Assembly (NCBI RefSeq): GCF_014489555.1
Contig: NZ_CP060784.1
Span: 868,001-932,000, forward strand
Direction: 5' to 3'
Origin: Hymenobacter qilianensis
GTDB taxonomy: Bacteria > Bacteroidota > Bacteroidia > Cytophagales > Hymenobacteraceae
Length of the DNA stretch: 64,000 nucleotides
A program made the position numbers and the translations under genes. Below, one piece after another: positions 19,301 through 27,832 of this stretch. The notes under the pieces are model-generated. The model worked only from the letters and a program-made list of their open reading frames with translations, ran no database searches and had not been told where the DNA came from. Every line of letters starts with the position of its first letter. Positions within the stretch are counted from its first letter, which is position 1.

Positions 19301-19996
19301 GGCCCTAATGGTGATGAAGCAGCTTTATGGCGAGGCCCGCATGCGCAAGTTTCTGAAGCACGAAATGGACCGCTACCTCACCGGCCGGGCCACGGAGCAA
19401 AGCAAGGAGCAGCCGCTGTATAAAGTAGAGAATCAGCAGTATATCCACTACCGCAAGGGTTCGGTGGCGATGTATGCCTTGCAGGATTACGTAGGCGAAG
19501 AGAAGGTAAACCAAGCGCTTGCGGCCTATATCAAAGAGGTGAAGTATCAGCAGCCCCCTACACTACCTCGCCGGATTTGCTGCGCCACCTGCGCCAGGTG
19601 ACGCCCGACTCCTTGCAGTACTTGATTACGGATATGTTTGAGCGCATCACGCTGTATGAAAACCGCGTCGATTCGGTGTCTTACAAAAAGCTGCCGGGGG
19701 GCAAATATCAAGTCACGCTCAACCTGAACAGCAAGAAATTTTACGCCGACAGCCTGGGCAATGAAAAGCCTGCTCCCATGAACGACTGGGTGGATATTGC
19801 GGTGCTCACCGAGCGCAAAGTAAACGGCAAGTGGCGCGACGAGCCGCTGTACCGGCGCAAAACACGCTTAAAAGCGGGCAGTAATAAACTGGATATTATT
19901 GTATCCGAAAAACCGGTAAAGGCTGGTATTGACCCATTTAATGAATTAATTGACCGCGACCCAGACGACAACGTCAAAAACTTACCGCGCAGCTAG
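16378..19996 (+). CDS. ABC permease fused to M1-family aminopeptidase (two apparent frameshifts)
   Basis: The N-terminal half has about twelve membrane helices of an ABC-2-type permease; the C-terminal half (from about residue 610) is an M1 metallopeptidase with the zinc motif HEVAHQWW (about residue 944) and the downstream glutamate in SETLSQYAAL. The start is ATG 16378 (MFLQIFRFELWYR). The frame breaks at the G5 run 16488-16492 and the C5 run 19554-19558; one added base at each gives TSGGFFKG and YQQPPYTTSPDLL and a 1206-residue protein. GTG 16407 is out of frame with the real N-terminus. The fusion is known in Bacteroidota; its substrate is not. Partner ATPase lies upstream. Confidence 0.9.
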
Positions 19997-20079
19997 CTGG
20001 GGGGCTTTTCGGGTTTGGCCCGGATTGTGCAAAGGGCCGGAATAGAACCTTGTTTTCCGGCCTTTTGTCTATTCTTCCT

Positions 20080-20538
20080 ATGAAATATACTGCTCTTCTC
20101 GCCGCGGCCTTGCTTACCGTAGCCTCTGCCCAGGCTCAAACTTCCACGAAAGGCAAGACCAAAACGCAGGTCAATGGCACCAGCGTCAAGTCTAAGACCA
20201 GCGCCGAACCTGTTACCCTCGACGGTCCGATTAAGCGCGTCGAAACGCTCTCGGGCATCGATGTGTATCCTGATCCGAACACGAACACCATTTTTCTGAG
20301 CTTCACGCAGCAGTTCACCAAGCCCGGCACGCTGGTGATGACCAACTACAAAAACGCCCCCGTTTACACCGCCGCCCTCGACCCTACGAACAACACGGGC
20401 CAGCCCGTGGACCTGGGCCGCATACCAGCTGGCACATATTTGGTAGAGGCCAAAACCGGCAATTATGTGTACTGGAAAAAGGTGCGCATCAAGTATCCAT
20501 CGGTACCGGTGGCCAGCAAAAAAAAGAAGCGACGCTAA
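20080..20538 (+). CDS. Small secreted protein with sorting-tail-like beta domain
   Basis: From ATG 20080 the 152-residue product has a signal peptide (MKYTALLAAALLTVASAQAQ), a Thr/Lys-rich stretch and a beta-rich domain beginning IDVYPDPNTNTIFLSF and ending GTYLVEAKTGNYVYWKKV. That domain resembles the C-terminal sorting tail of type IX secretion cargo (YPNP...GxYxV). Unlike cargo, this protein has little else and ends in a basic tail KKKKRR. It could be a tail-like domain used structurally. No function assigned. Confidence 0.7.
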   Translation: MKYTALLAAALLTVASAQAQTSTKGKTKTQVNGTSVKSKTSAEPVTLDGPIKRVETLSGIDVYPDPNTNTIFLSFTQQFTKPGTLVMTNYKNAPVYTAALDPTNNTGQPVDLGRIPAGTYLVEAKTGNYVYWKKVRIKYPSVPVASKKKKRR

Positions 20539-20564
20539 ATCCGCCTATTTAGTTAGCTTTTTTT

Positions 20565-20598
20565 ACCTCCGTAGTCGTTTCGGCTGCGGAGGTTTTTT
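20565..20598 (+). terminator. Terminator after the small secreted protein gene
   Basis: ACCTCCGTAG and CTGCGGAGGT arms with a 9-base loop are followed by T6. Confidence 0.75.
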
Positions 20599-20645
20599 AT
20601 TTGTAACCTCATGGCCGGAACTGAATACCGTTGGCGGCCTTTCAT

Positions 20646-20760
20646 TGTGGAGACACACTATTTCGTGTCTCGTCGTTAGCGTCGTTACCGTGTGTTGCTT
20701 ACCTGAAATGGTGCGTTTCCGCTCGTTCACCGACCAGACGCAACATTTTGCGTCTCTACC
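20646..20760. repeat. Hairpin-pair intergenic repeat
   Basis: Two hairpins, GAGACAC...GTGTCTC (near 20650-20671) and AGACGCA...TGCGTCT (near 20736-20756), with GTGG/CTACC ends. The GAGAC-core arms resemble the 30208-30301 repeat. Confidence 0.6.
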
Positions 20761-20796
20761 ATTTTCCTTTGTAGCCCCTCGTTTGATTCTCCCTTT

Positions 20797-21368
20797 ATGA
20801 AAAACTCTGTGCGTTTGCTCCGATTTGCCCCCTACGCGTTGCTGCTTTTATTCCTGGTCGCGTTTGCCGCGCCCAAGCCTAAGCTCAAAAAAACGCTGAT
20901 CACCAAAAATCTCATCGTTGGTATTCCCGAAGGATTTACGGCCCTGCCCGACGACGGTATAGCCACCAAATATCCCGCGCCGCGCAAGCCTCTGGCCGTA
21001 TTTACCAACCCCAGCGGCCGCGTCGATTTCAGTGTGGCCCAGAAGCCCAGCACCTTTACCAGCAAGGATTACGGCATTCTGCTCAAGATTTATAAAGCCA
21101 GCATTCAGAATGCCTACACCAAAGTTGATTTCCTAGCCGAAGACATCCGCACCATTAACAAGCGCGATTTTGTGGTGCTGGAGTTCCTCTCGTCGGTGGC
21201 TGACACGCGGCGGGGGGCAATTTGGTGCCCATTCGTCGCTACCAGCTCGTGCAGTACGCCATTGAGGGCGACCAGCTGATGGTCTTCACCTTCAATTGCC
21301 CCGCCGAAGAGCAAGCGCAGTGGCAGCCCACCGCCCAAGCGATGATGCAGAGCATCGCGCTGAAGTAG
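20797..21368 (+). CDS. Secreted protein of unknown function (one apparent frameshift)
   Basis: The product begins with a signal peptide (hydrophobic about residues 10-25) and continues as a soluble alpha/beta domain. The frame breaks at the G6 run 21212-21217 (CGGCGGGGGGCAATT). One more G gives RRGGNLVPIRRYQLVQYAIE and a stop at 21366-21368, 190 residues in all. The C-terminal part (GDQLMVFTFNCPAEEQ...AMMQSIALK) resembles the end of small PsbP/DUF1795-like domains, which finish with a helix after FxxP; this is a weak resemblance. No operon partner is evident. Confidence 0.65.
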
Positions 21369-21394
21369 CTTTCTCTTGCTTTTAAAACACATCT

Positions 21395-21612
21395 AAAAGG
21401 CGGTCATGCAGAGCGGTAGCGAAGCATCTCGCTCGCAGTCGTTGCCACACTAACTGTCATGCTGAGCTTGCCGAAGCATCTCTACCGCGATGATAAACTT
21501 AACGAAGCGGTAGAGATGCTTCGACAAGCTCAGCATGACGTTCTTTTTGGCTGATTACTTCCACAACATCAGCACGCGAGATGCTTCGCGCTGCTCTGCA
21601 TGACCGCCTTTT
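21395..21612. repeat. Nested palindromic repeat between the secreted protein gene and tadA
   Basis: The outer arms (21395-21432 and about 21576-21612, starting AAAAGGCGGTCATGCAGAGC) enclose an inner 33-bp inverted repeat (21456-21488 and 21507-21539, GTCATGCTGAGC...) with one mismatch. Both layers contain GTCATGC and GAAGCATCTC cores, so this looks like one palindrome inserted in another of the same family. Confidence 0.85.
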
Positions 21613-21637
21613 CATTAAATCAAATATCAATTAACCT

Positions 21638-22084
21638 ATGACCCTTTCTCTTTACAGCGACGAAAGCTACATGCGAGAGGCGCTGAAGCAGGCCCGCTAT
21701 GCGCTGGCCGAAGATGAGATTCCGATTGGAGCCGTGGTCGTACTGGAGCGGCAGATTATTGCCCGGGCCTACAACCAAACCGAGAAACTGAACGACGTAA
21801 CCGCTCACGCCGAAATGCTGGCGCTCACGGCTGCCGCAAACTTTTTGGGCAATAAATACCTCACCGACTGCACCTTGTACGTCACCGTGGAGCCCTGCGT
21901 GATGTGCGCGGGCGCCAGCGCTTGGGCCCAAATGCGGCGCGTGGTGTATGGTGCACCCGAGGAAAAACACGGATTTCGGCGGCACGGCAACTTGCTGCAC
22001 CGGCGCACGGAATTGGTGACGGGAATAATGGCAGCGGAAAGCGCTGAGCTGATGCAGGAGTTTTTTGCCCGCAAGCGGAAATAA
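21638..22084 (+). CDS. tadA: tRNA adenosine(34) deaminase
   Basis: The 148-residue protein is a zinc deaminase with catalytic HAEMLAL (His and Glu) and PCVMCAGA (two Cys ligands), the TadA arrangement that makes inosine at the wobble position of tRNA-Arg(ACG). The core IPIGAVVV and the motif WAQMRRVVYGAPEEKHGF agree. A guanine/cytosine deaminase is a less likely alternative, since it lacks this C-terminal pattern. The gene starts at ATG 21638 right after the nested palindrome. Confidence 0.9.
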   Translation: MTLSLYSDESYMREALKQARYALAEDEIPIGAVVVLERQIIARAYNQTEKLNDVTAHAEMLALTAAANFLGNKYLTDCTLYVTVEPCVMCAGASAWAQMRRVVYGAPEEKHGFRRHGNLLHRRTELVTGIMAAESAELMQEFFARKRK

Positions 22085-22212
22085 TTACTTTTGAGTGCCG
22101 CTGGGGGCAAATTCTAACCCTTCAGCGGCTTTGTCAGTTAAAGAAGTAGAGTAGCTGCCCGAACGCCGGGCAGCCTTACGCGTTTCCTTTCACCTCCAAA
22201 CCATTCTTTCTC

Positions 22213-22818
22213 ATGGCCTTCGAACTGCCCCAACTACCCTACGCCTACGACGCCCTCGAACCGCATTTTGATGCGCAGACGATGGAAATTCATCACACCA
22301 AGCACCACCAGGCTTATGTCACCAACCTGAACAATGCCATTCAGGGCACTGACATGGAAAGCCAGTCCATTGAAGATATTCTGCAAAACATTGCGGCCGC
22401 TCCGGCTGCCGTGCGCAACAATGGCGGCGGGCACTGGAATCACTCCATGTTCTGGCAAATTCTGAAGCCAAATGGTGGCGGACAGCCAACGGGCGCTATT
22501 GGTGAGGCCATCACGCAGTCGTTCGGCAGCTACGATAAGTTTAAAGAGGAGTTCACTAAAGCCGCTACTACACGCTTCGGCTCGGGTTGGGCATGGCTCT
22601 GCAAGCAGTCGGATGGCTCGCTGCAAATCTGCTCTACTCCCAACCAGGACAACCCCCTCATGCCCGACGCCGGCTGCAAAGGCATCCCTGTTTTGGGCCT
22701 CGACGTGTGGGAGCATGCCTACTACCTGAAGTACCAGAACAAGCGCCCCGACTATATCGCCGCCTTCTACAATCTCATCAATTGGGACGAAGTAAACAAG
22801 CGCTTTCAGGCTGCTTAG
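22213..22818 (+). CDS. Superoxide dismutase, Mn-type Fe/Mn family
   Basis: The 201-residue enzyme has the four metal ligands: His in [12 protein letters not shown], His in [11 protein letters not shown], and Asp and His in [11 protein letters not shown]. The Gly-rich GGGHWNHS and the glutamine in [10 protein letters not shown] are the pattern usual for manganese rather than iron preference; this is inference. No signal peptide, so cytoplasmic. It is followed by a very strong palindromic terminator and appears monocistronic. Confidence 0.95.
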   Translation: MAFELPQLPYAYDALEPHFDAQTMEIHHTKHHQAYVTNLNNAIQGTDMESQSIEDILQNIAAAPAAVRNNGGGHWNHSMFWQILKPNGGGQPTGAIGEAITQSFGSYDKFKEEFTKAATTRFGSGWAWLCKQSDGSLQICSTPNQDNPLMPDAGCKGIPVLGLDVWEHAYYLKYQNKRPDYIAAFYNLINWDEVNKRFQAA

Positions 22819-22852
22819 TTTCTGAGTCGCTGAGCTGCAAAATTAAGTAGTT

Positions 22853-22900
22853 ACAGAGCAAAAAAGCCCCCAGACATGTCTGGGGGCTTTTTTGCTCTGT
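22853..22900. terminator. Perfect 48-base palindromic terminator after sod
   Basis: ACAGAGCAAAAAAGCCCCC and its exact complement meet around a central ACATGT; A6 and T6 tracts make it bidirectional. Runs here are C5 and G5. Confidence 0.85.
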
Positions 22901-22935
22901 AAAAGAGTAGAAATATGACTTTACTTCGGCTTGAG

Positions 22936-23166
22936 TTAGCGCTGCACGCGCTGCGTATAGTTTTCGAAGGCCGTGACGCCCTGGAGAGTAATAGCGTAGC
23001 GCGTGCGCGGGCAGCAGCTGATACACTCTTTTGGTCCTGGTAAGGTAACCCACCTCTTAAAACTTGTTGGTCTGGGTGCTCAGATTGCCCGCCATGGCGC
23101 GGTCTTCTTCTTCAGAAAGATAAACTCCGCTTCTTCCAATGCTATAAAGGCATTGCCACTTATAGA
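22936..23166 (-). pseudogene. Decayed winged-helix (MarR/PadR-like) transcriptional regulator
   Basis: On the minus strand three frames together read like a small winged-helix regulator: ALEEAEFIFLKKKT, then MAGNLSTQTNKF-stop-EVGYLTRTK, then CPRTRYAITLQGVTAFENYT ending QRVQR-stop at 22938-22936. The order matches the family pattern EAEFxFLxxxxxxxxGNLSxHxxKLExxGYxxxxKxxxxxxPRTxYxLTxxGxxAFxxY. It needs two indels and one nonsense change (TAA in place of a Glu/Lys codon), and no start codon or N-terminal helix is visible. None of these changes falls in a G/C run, so unlike the other broken genes this looks like real decay. Confidence 0.7.
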
Positions 23167-23238
23167 CCAAATCACATCACAAACCTTTTTACTCTCTAAA
23201 GTAGATTCGTTTCTGCCCGCTTCATTTTCGTTTTTTTC

Positions 23239-23246
23239 TATCTTTG
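23239..23246 (+). promoter_or_regulatory. Predicted -7 element upstream of the MFS gene
   Basis: TATCTTTG matches TAnnTTTG. It would give a leader of about 135 bases to the ATG at 23389. No clear TTTG at -33; a T7 tract precedes it. Confidence 0.5.
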
Positions 23247-23388
23247 AATGCCCGGTCTGCGCAAGTGGCCGGGTTGTTCTTTTTTTCTGCCTTTCTTACT
23301 TCTTTGTCGAAGTCTGGCTCAGCTAGGCGCGGAGCTGCCTAGCCGTTTCCTACGCCAAAGAGCCGCTGGCTTCTTAACCTGATCTTAC

Positions 23389-24677
23389 ATGAGTACCAAG
23401 CTGCGTCTCATTATCCTGAGCTTTTTACAGTTTTTTATCTGGGGTTCGTGGCTGATAACCATCGGGGCATACTGGTTTCAGACCAAGCAATGGTCGGGGG
23501 CGCAGTTCGGAGCCATCTTCTCGACGATGGGTATTGCCTCCATCTTCATGCCCTCCATCATGGGTATCATCGCCGATAAGTATGTGAATGCCGAAAAGCT
23601 GTACGGCATCCTGCACATTCTGGGGGCATTGTGCTGTTCACCGTGCCACTGGTCACCGATCCGGGTACTATGTTCTGGGTGATGCTGCTGAACATGATTT
23701 TCTACATGCCTACGCTGGCCTTGTCCATTGCCGTATCTTATTATGTGCTCAAGAGCAAAGGCGGCGATGTAGTAAGGGACTACCCGCCTATTCGGGTGTG
23801 GGGCACGGTGGGCTTTATCGTGGCCATGTGGACGGTTAGTCTGTTGGGCTTCGAGAAATCGGCCAATCAGTTCTACGTAGCAGCCGGCGCGGCTATTCTG
23901 CTGGGACTTTACTCATTCACGCTGCCTAAGTGTCCGCCTACTGCGAAAGACACGCCGAGCCGTTCTTTGGTCGATGTGCTGGGCTTAAAGTCGTTTGCGC
24001 TGCTGCGCGACACCAAGATGCTCACCTTCTTTCTGTTTGCCATGCTGCTGGGCGCGGCCTTGCAGCTCACCAACGCCTATGGCGACACTTTCTTGCACGA
24101 CTTCGACCAGGTACCCGCCTACCAGAATACCTTAGCCGTGCGGTACCCAGCCATCATCATGTCCATCTCGCAGATTTCCGAGACGCTGTTCATCTTGGCT
24201 ATTCCTTTCTTTCTGCGTCGCTTCGGCATCAAGCAAGTGATGGTCTTCAGCATGATTGCCTGGGTGCTGCGCTTCGGTTTGTTTGCCTTTGCCAACCCCG
24301 CCGACGGCCTCTGGATGATCATCCTCTCATGCATCGTGTACGGTATGGCCTTCGACTTCTTTAATATCTCCGGCTCCCTGTTCGTCGAAACGCAAACTGC
24401 TCCTTCTATCCGAGCCAGCGCGCAGGGCCTGTTTATGATGATGACAAACGGCTTCGGCGCCGTGTTCGGCAGCCTGGTAAGCGGCCTGGTTATCGAGCAG
24501 TATTTCACCGCTGCTGATGGTGTTACCAAGGACTGGCAAAGCATTTGGCTGTCTTTTGCCGGCTATGCTCTGGTCGTGGCCGTGCTGTTTCTCATTCTAT
24601 TCAAGCACAAGCACGAGCCAGTGGCTGAAGAAGCGGTGGAGCATCCCGGACCGCTACTGGCCACTAATGAGTTATAA
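23389..24677 (+). CDS. MFS nucleoside:proton symporter family carrier (one apparent frameshift)
   Basis: A twelve-helix inner-membrane carrier resembling the NupG/XapB nucleoside:H+ symporters: N-terminal FLQFFIWGSWLITIGAYWF, then GIASIFMPSIMGIIADKYV, VWGTVGFIVAMW and the C-half SLFVETQTAPSIRASAQG. The frame breaks at the G5 run 23622-23626; one added G joins ILHILGG to IVLFTVPLVTDPG and gives 429 residues. Start ATG 23389. With ndk nearby and tdk in the same window a nucleoside salvage role is sensible, but the substrate is inferred from family only. Confidence 0.87.
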
Positions 24678-24740
24678 TCAGAAGCAAAACGGCTTGTAAG
24701 TATATAAATAGTATAAAACAAGTCTAAATATAGTTTACCA

Positions 24741-24777
24741 AAAAAACCCGCTCTGCGCGATGCAGAGCGGGTTTTTT
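24741..24777. terminator. Bidirectional terminator between MFS gene and ndk
   Basis: AAAAAACCCGCTCTGC and GCAGAGCGGGTTTTTT arms around a short loop, between convergent genes. Confidence 0.85.
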
Positions 24778-24799
24778 GTTGGGGTTAACGCTGGTTAGC

Positions 24800-25219
24800 T
24801 TAGAACTGCTCGTCGGCGCTGAAATAGAAGTCGCCTTCAATCTGAGCGTTCTCATCAGAGTCGGAGCCATGTACAGCATTGGCCTCGATGCTCTTGGCGT
24901 ACTTTTTCCGGATGGTGCCTTCCTCAGCCTGAGCAGGGTTGGTAGCACCAATCAGCGTGCGGAAATCGGCAACGGCGTTGTCTTTCTCCAGAATAGCCGC
25001 CACAATCGGGCCCGACGACATGTATTTTACCAGATCCTGGTAGAAAGGCCGCTCCTTATGAACCTCGTAGAATTTGCCGGCGCGCTCAGGCGTCAGGCGT
25101 ACTTTCTTAAGCGAAACGATGCGGAAGCCGCCTTCTTCGATCATGTGCAGGATGCCACCAATGTGGTTTTCCTGTACCGCGTCGGGCTTAATCATCGTGA
25201 ATGTGCGGTTAGTGGCCAT
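24800..25219 (-). CDS. ndk: Nucleoside diphosphate kinase
   Basis: The 139-residue protein begins [15 protein letters not shown] and contains the phosphohistidine motif NAVHGSDS, matching the NDK signature N-x2-H-G-[SA]-D. It moves gamma phosphates between nucleoside triphosphates and diphosphates through that histidine. ATG 25219 gives exactly the family length; the open frame continues upstream to 25351 but with unrelated sequence that overlaps the predicted promoter. Confidence 0.96.
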   Translation of the reverse strand: MATNRTFTMIKPDAVQENHIGGILHMIEEGGFRIVSLKKVRLTPERAGKFYEVHKERPFYQDLVKYMSSGPIVAAILEKDNAVADFRTLIGATNPAQAEEGTIRKKYAKSIEANAVHGSDSDENAQIEGDFYFSADEQF

Positions 25220-25286
25220 TCTGTTGTAGTAAAGTGATAAGTGTAAGAAGACTTGCGAAGCGCAAATCCGTGGCAGATTGCGGCCG

Positions 25287-25294
25287 CAAAAGTA
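25287..25294 (-). promoter_or_regulatory. Predicted ndk -7 element
   Basis: TACTTTTG on the minus strand fits TAnnTTTG, about 70 bases upstream of the ndk ATG. Confidence 0.5.
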
Positions 25295-25424
25295 GCCGAA
25301 AGTTGATTGGGTTGAGAATCTGAGCAGTAAGCAAGTTGAAATCAGCCTCAAAAAAGCCCCCCAGCTTCGTGTCAGGGCGCTAGGTTAGGCTTTAATGAAA
25401 GTTGCTAGTTCACATCAAACTCAG

Positions 25425-25524
25425 AACGTCATGCCGAGGCGGAGCCGAAGCATCTGGCGTGTTTAGTTGTAATGCTAACCTCACATCAGCACGCGAGATG
25501 CTTCACTGCGTTCTGCATGACGTT
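25425..25524. repeat. Imperfect palindromic repeat between ndk and nrnA
   Basis: Arms AACGTCATGCCGAGG... and ...GTTCTGCATGACGTT with inner GAAGCATCT / AGATGCTTC, the same family as 21395-21612. The rest of the 500-base gap 25220-25719 holds the ndk promoter and an orphan AAAAAAGCCCCCC arm at 25350-25364; I see no gene in it. Confidence 0.75.
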
Positions 25525-25719
25525 CAGTAGAATGACTTGTTGAAACTTGTTAAAAAAGTGAACCTGCTTTTCCTCAACTGTTTACATCTCACAACGCCTT
25601 TACCGAACCTAAACCCAACGCTCTATTGTTAGAGCGAAAATTATTTGCGGATTATTTCCGAATTTTGCCGCCTTGCTTCCGGCCTAAACCACCGAATTTC
25701 AGCCACCTATCAGTAGGCA

Positions 25720-26763
25720 ATGTCCACAATCTCCGCTCTGCAGGAGTTGCTCGCGCAGCCCCGACAGATTTTTATCACCACTCACCACAAACCCGACGCC
25801 GACGCGTTGGGCTCTTCTCTGGGCTTAGCCGGTTATCTCCGCAAAAAAGGTCACCACGTCACCGTCGTCACGCCTTCCGATTACCCCGACTTTCTGGCCT
25901 GGATGCCTGGTAACGAAGATGTTATCGTGTATGATGCGCGCCGCAACGATGCGCAGGTGCGCGAAATCATCGGGACGGCGGAGGTTATCTTCTGCCTCGA
26001 TTTTAGCTGCCTGAACCGCATCAATGAGCTCGGAAGTTATATCCGCAACGCGCCCGGAACGAAGGTGCTCATCGACCACCATCTGGAGCCGGAGAACTTC
26101 GCGGACCTGGATTTCTCCAATCCCAAAGCTGCCGCCACGGCCGAGCTGGTGTTCGAAGTAATCCGCGACCTGGGCGACCAGGACATGATTGACGTAGGCA
26201 TCGGCGAGAGCCTTTACGCCGGCATCATGACCGATACAGGCTCGTTTCGCCACCCCAGCACCTCGCGCAACGTGCACTTGATTATTGCCGAGCTGCTCGA
26301 CGCTGGCATCGATCTGAGCTCCGTGCACCGCCGCATCTACGATTCGCACTCCGAAATGCGTCTGCGCTTTCTGGGCTTTGTGCTCAAGGATAAGCTGGTG
26401 GTGCTGCCCGAGTACAATACGGCCTACATCGCCATTACCCAGGATGAGCTGCGCCAGTACCAGTCCAAAACCGGCGACACAGAAGGTTTGGTCAACTTTG
26501 CCTTAAGCATTGAAGGCGTAGTATTTGCGGCCGTACTCATCGACCGTGGGCAGGCCATAAAAATCTCCTTCCGCTCGGTGGGGGGCTTTTCCGTGAACGA
26601 ATTTGCCCGCCAGCACTTCCAGGGCGGCGGCCACCTCAACGCTTCGGGCGGCATTAGCTACGAGTCGTTAGACGACACCGTGCAACGCTTCCTGAGCTTA
26701 TTGCCTCAGTATCAAACCAAGCTCGTGACGGCCCCGCTAGCGGTTGCGCCGCCTGCGGCGTAA
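25720..26763 (+). CDS. nrnA: DHH-family phosphoesterase, NrnA-like
   Basis: The 347-residue protein has the DHH catalytic motifs: THHKPDADALGSSLG, the aspartate of CLDFSCLN, IDHHLEP, and a C-terminal DHHA1 substrate-binding domain with GGGHLNASGG. This is the layout of NrnA, which degrades short oligoribonucleotides and can dephosphorylate pAp, using two metal ions. No signal peptide. Its stop codon is 37 bases before the first FKBP gene, so they may be co-transcribed. Confidence 0.88.
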   Translation: MSTISALQELLAQPRQIFITTHHKPDADALGSSLGLAGYLRKKGHHVTVVTPSDYPDFLAWMPGNEDVIVYDARRNDAQVREIIGTAEVIFCLDFSCLNRINELGSYIRNAPGTKVLIDHHLEPENFADLDFSNPKAAATAELVFEVIRDLGDQDMIDVGIGESLYAGIMTDTGSFRHPSTSRNVHLIIAELLDAGIDLSSVHRRIYDSHSEMRLRFLGFVLKDKLVVLPEYNTAYIAITQDELRQYQSKTGDTEGLVNFALSIEGVVFAAVLIDRGQAIKISFRSVGGFSVNEFARQHFQGGGHLNASGGISYESLDDTVQRFLSLLPQYQTKLVTAPLAVAPPAA

Positions 26764-26800
26764 CTTGCCTCGATTTTACTTTCACCTTCTTTCCCTTTTC

Positions 26801-27757
26801 ATGCTTTTTCAACGCAATTTCCTGGGCTTGGCGCTTGCCGCCGGCATTTTGGGCCTCGCTTCCTGCAACAAGGGCGGCGGTGATTTCACAAAGGCCAAAT
26901 CCGGCTTTGAGTACAAACTTTTCAAAAGCGAAGGTGGCAAGTACTCCGAGCGTGAAGTAGCCCCCACCGGCGACCCAACTTATAAAGACCGTTTGGGCAA
27001 GATTCTGGCCCTCAACGTAGAGTATCGCACCGCTAAAGACTCGGTCCTCTTCAACTCGCGCAAAGCTCAAATGGGCGTACCGATGCGCATTAAGCTGGAA
27101 GAGCTGAAGACAAAAGGTGGCTTGGAAGAGGCGCTCTCTTTGCTTCAGCCCGGCGACAGCGCCGTGTTCCGCTTCAACGTGGACACCATTTTCGCTAAGT
27201 CTTTTAAGGCTCCCGTACCGCCTTTTATGAAGAAAGCCGGCAACACGATGACCATGTTCGTGAAGGCCGACAAGCTTCAGAGCGAGCAGGAGGCCATGGC
27301 CGACCAGCAGAAGATGATGGAGGAGCAGCAGAAGAAAATGATGGCGTATGCTGAAGAGCAAATCAAGAAAGACGACGTCATCCTGCAGGACTACATCAAG
27401 AAGAACAACCTGAAGGCCGAGAAATCTCCTTCCGGCATCTACTACGTAGTAAACAAGGCCGGTACCGGCGCTAAGCCCAAGCAGGGCCAGACCGTGGCCG
27501 TGACCTACAAAGGCTCACTGCTCGACGGCAAAGTATTCGACTCGTCGGAGAAGCAGGGCGGTAAGCCAATTGAGTTTCCGTTGGGCGTAGGTCAGGTGAT
27601 TCCAGGTTGGGACCAGGGTATTGCCCTGCTCAACAAAGGCACCCAGGCTACGCTGCTCATTCCTTCTACGCTCGGCTACGGCCAGCGCGGTGCGGGCGCC
27701 GACATTCCCGCTGATGCCGTGCTCCGCTTCGATGTAGAGCTGGTCGACGTAAAGTAA
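26801..27757 (+). CDS. FKBP-type peptidyl-prolyl isomerase, lipoprotein with extra N-terminal domain
   Basis: From ATG 26801 the product has a lipoprotein signal ending LASC (Cys about 19), a first domain with weak FKBP likeness (about 25-160), a Met/Gln/Lys-rich helix (about 165-205) and a canonical FKBP domain (about 215-318) with VTYKGSLLDGKVFDSS, GVGQVIPGWDQGI and the active-site tyrosine in LGYGQRGAG. FKBPs catalyse cis-trans isomerisation of X-Pro bonds; here on the periplasmic side of a membrane. First of four tandem FKBP genes. An earlier start at 26744 would overlap nrnA and hide the lipobox. Confidence 0.9.
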   Translation: MLFQRNFLGLALAAGILGLASCNKGGGDFTKAKSGFEYKLFKSEGGKYSEREVAPTGDPTYKDRLGKILALNVEYRTAKDSVLFNSRKAQMGVPMRIKLEELKTKGGLEEALSLLQPGDSAVFRFNVDTIFAKSFKAPVPPFMKKAGNTMTMFVKADKLQSEQEAMADQQKMMEEQQKKMMAYAEEQIKKDDVILQDYIKKNNLKAEKSPSGIYYVVNKAGTGAKPKQGQTVAVTYKGSLLDGKVFDSSEKQGGKPIEFPLGVGQVIPGWDQGIALLNKGTQATLLIPSTLGYGQRGAGADIPADAVLRFDVELVDVK

Positions 27758-27765
27758 AAAGCCCC

Positions 27766-27812
27766 CCAGCCGTCGTGCGCGGGCCTTTGGGCCGGCCACG
27801 ACGGCTTTTTTT
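27766..27812 (+). terminator. Terminator after the first FKBP gene
   Basis: AGCCGTCGTG and CACGACGGCT arms around a GC-rich loop, followed by T7; it may separate the first FKBP gene from the next three. Confidence 0.75.
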
Positions 27813-27832
27813 ATCATCCATTTTTTGCCTTT

